From: Oligoflexus sp.
GTDB lineage: Bacteria > Bdellovibrionota_B > Oligoflexia > Oligoflexales > Oligoflexaceae
Assembly (NCBI GenBank): GCA_014378195.1
Contig: JACMOC010000001.1
Location: 1-64,000 of the forward strand
Length of the DNA stretch: 64,000 nucleotides
Direction of reading: 5' to 3'
Below are positions 63,082-64,000 of this stretch, one piece after another. The notes beneath the pieces were generated by a model. It was given only the letters and a program-made list of their open reading frames with translations, was not told where the DNA came from and ran no database searches. Both the position numbers and the translations under genes were made by a program. Positions within the stretch are counted from its first letter, which is position 1; each line of letters starts with the position of its first letter.

Positions 63082-63272
63082 GGCTTCGTCCTCTCTCTAA
63101 AGATTTAACAAGCACGTGTCCTCTTATAGTTTCCAAACTTGGATGAGAGCGCTAGCAAAAGTCGACCATAGATTGGGAATGATTCAATTTAACTTAATTG
63201 TTACAGAATGTTGCAACAGCATATATCGAATTTGGGCCAATGCGTTTGCGGCCTGACTTTGTATGTCAGACA

Positions 63273-64000
63273 CTACAGACCTGTAATAATCGCCCGTCTT
63301 ACCGAGGCAAGAGGGGCTTTATCGTCAAAATAAACTTTTCCATCGAGAGCGCGCACGACACCAAGATTTTTCCAGAGTTCGTCTAGATTTATGGTGACTG
63401 CCTGGTCTTTCATTCGCGCATATAATTCGCTGAGAACCGGATAACCGGCCGCCTTATCTCCCGTTGCAAAAACGCGATCGATGTCCCAGTTAACGGCCAT
63501 GGATCCGCCGTTTGCTAAAATTCCGCGCAACGCATGCTCAAGCCCAACCTTCCCATGTGAACGTTCACGAAATTCTTTATCAGCCAGCAAACTGAAGAGC
63601 GCACCACCCCAGTACGTCCGTCCCCAACTTGAAGGTCCATCGAGGCCTTTATCACCGCTCTGCGGCTGTCCTTTAGGCATTCCGTCCATCATATCGGCAA
63701 ACACGGATTCTGCGGTCAACTCTCCGCTGCGAACGCGTGCGATGGGTTCGATATAAGTGGCAAGACCCTCTTCGAGCCAATGATGTTGATAAGGTACGCT
63801 TGGGAGCGCGAGATGCACTATTTCATGCGTCATCACCCAATCACGTTCGAGCTCCGCTTCGCCAGCCTTTGGAGAAAGCGGATTCACGGTAACCCCGCCG
63901 CCATCACCAAAGCTTTTGCCGGGACCGTCGTAAAACGCGCGCGAGACAACAACGATCATTGCGTGAGGCACCGGAAATACACCGTAATAACGAATTAGAG
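63273..64000 (-). CDS. Gluzincin-type metallopeptidase (N-terminus cut by window edge)
   Basis: About 242 codons of a zinc peptidase that runs off the window. The zinc motif WVMTHEIVHLALPSVPYQHHWLEEGLATYIEP has HEIVH with a Glu 18 residues on, as in gluzincins; the ahead-lying FGDGGGVTVNPLS and the following helices resemble M61/peptidase MA-like exported proteins. The frame is open to the edge (IRYYGVFPVPHAMIVVVSRA), so the apparent start at 63971 is not real. It would cleave peptides in the periplasm if exported, but the signal peptide is out of view. The stop is at 63273. Confidence 0.82.
   Translation of the reverse strand, partial: LIRYYGVFPVPHAMIVVVSRAFYDGPGKSFGDGGGVTVNPLSPKAGEAELERDWVMTHEIVHLALPSVPYQHHWLEEGLATYIEPIARVRSGELTAESVFADMMDGMPKGQPQSGDKGLDGPSSWGRTYWGGALFSLLADKEFRERSHGKVGLEHALRGILANGGSMAVNWDIDRVFATGDKAAGYPVLSELYARMKDQAVTINLDELWKNLGVVRALDGKVYFDDKAPLASVRRAIITGL

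Noticed and set aside
1..64000. tRNA, rRNA, prophage or insertion sequence
   Set aside because: I saw no cloverleaf with conserved arms, no ribosomal RNA sequence and no transposase or integrase motif anywhere in the window.

Overview
The window looks like ordinary chromosome from a Gram-negative, GC-neutral, free-living bacterium, about 57 genes in 64 kb. It has no tRNA, rRNA, phage or recognisable insertion sequence. At least fourteen genes begin with a lipoprotein signal peptide followed by a Cys, often in runs such as GCKTT, GCRTN or SCKST. Other secreted proteins are just as common: VWA, PA14, RCC1, OmpA, a trypsin-like protease and several alpha/beta hydrolases. With the many orphan two-component and solute-binding proteins, this suggests the Bdellovibrionota/Oligoflexia (for example an Oligoflexus relative). 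That placement is inference from protein style, not from a marker gene.

1-6314: a divergent biosynthetic-looking locus. The minus-strand operon is acyl carrier protein, stand-alone condensation-type acyltransferase and AMP-dependent ligase (cut by the window edge). The plus-strand operon is a NodU-type carbamoyltransferase homologue that has lost its metal-binding histidines, followed by an SGNH hydrolase. 6311-8201: a run of damaged genes (truncated sterol desaturase, hydrolase without a start, DoxX). 8336-10178: yebC and a DUF2382 stress protein. 10586-16848: secreted amine oxidase, solute-binding protein, zinc alcohol dehydrogenase, a 20-bp inverted repeat, a WYL regulator and glpQ.

17145-21787 holds what I consider the best candidate system. 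A ricin-B/galactose-oxidase copper radical enzyme with a complete active site overlaps by 4 bp a secreted YtkA-MauG-type dihaem peroxidase. 22068-42346 is mostly exported proteins. It includes a 14-repeat RCC1 lipoprotein with a decayed paralogue nearby, two serine hydrolases, a DGT-repeat/PA14 lipoprotein, a type II thioesterase, a VWA lipoprotein, and a lipoprotein with the R-S-E motifs of ADP-ribosyltransferases that sits behind a promoter with an operator-like palindrome.

42458-64000: aldo/keto reductase, OmpA-like protein, a receiver-linker-receiver-TPR protein, a complete BMP-type nucleoside ABC importer (four overlapping genes), a trypsin-like lipoprotein, an orphan solute-binding protein, a second VWA lipoprotein, an S9 peptidase, DUF2171, a class D beta-lactamase lipoprotein, the remains of a hybrid histidine kinase, and a gluzincin metallopeptidase running off the end.
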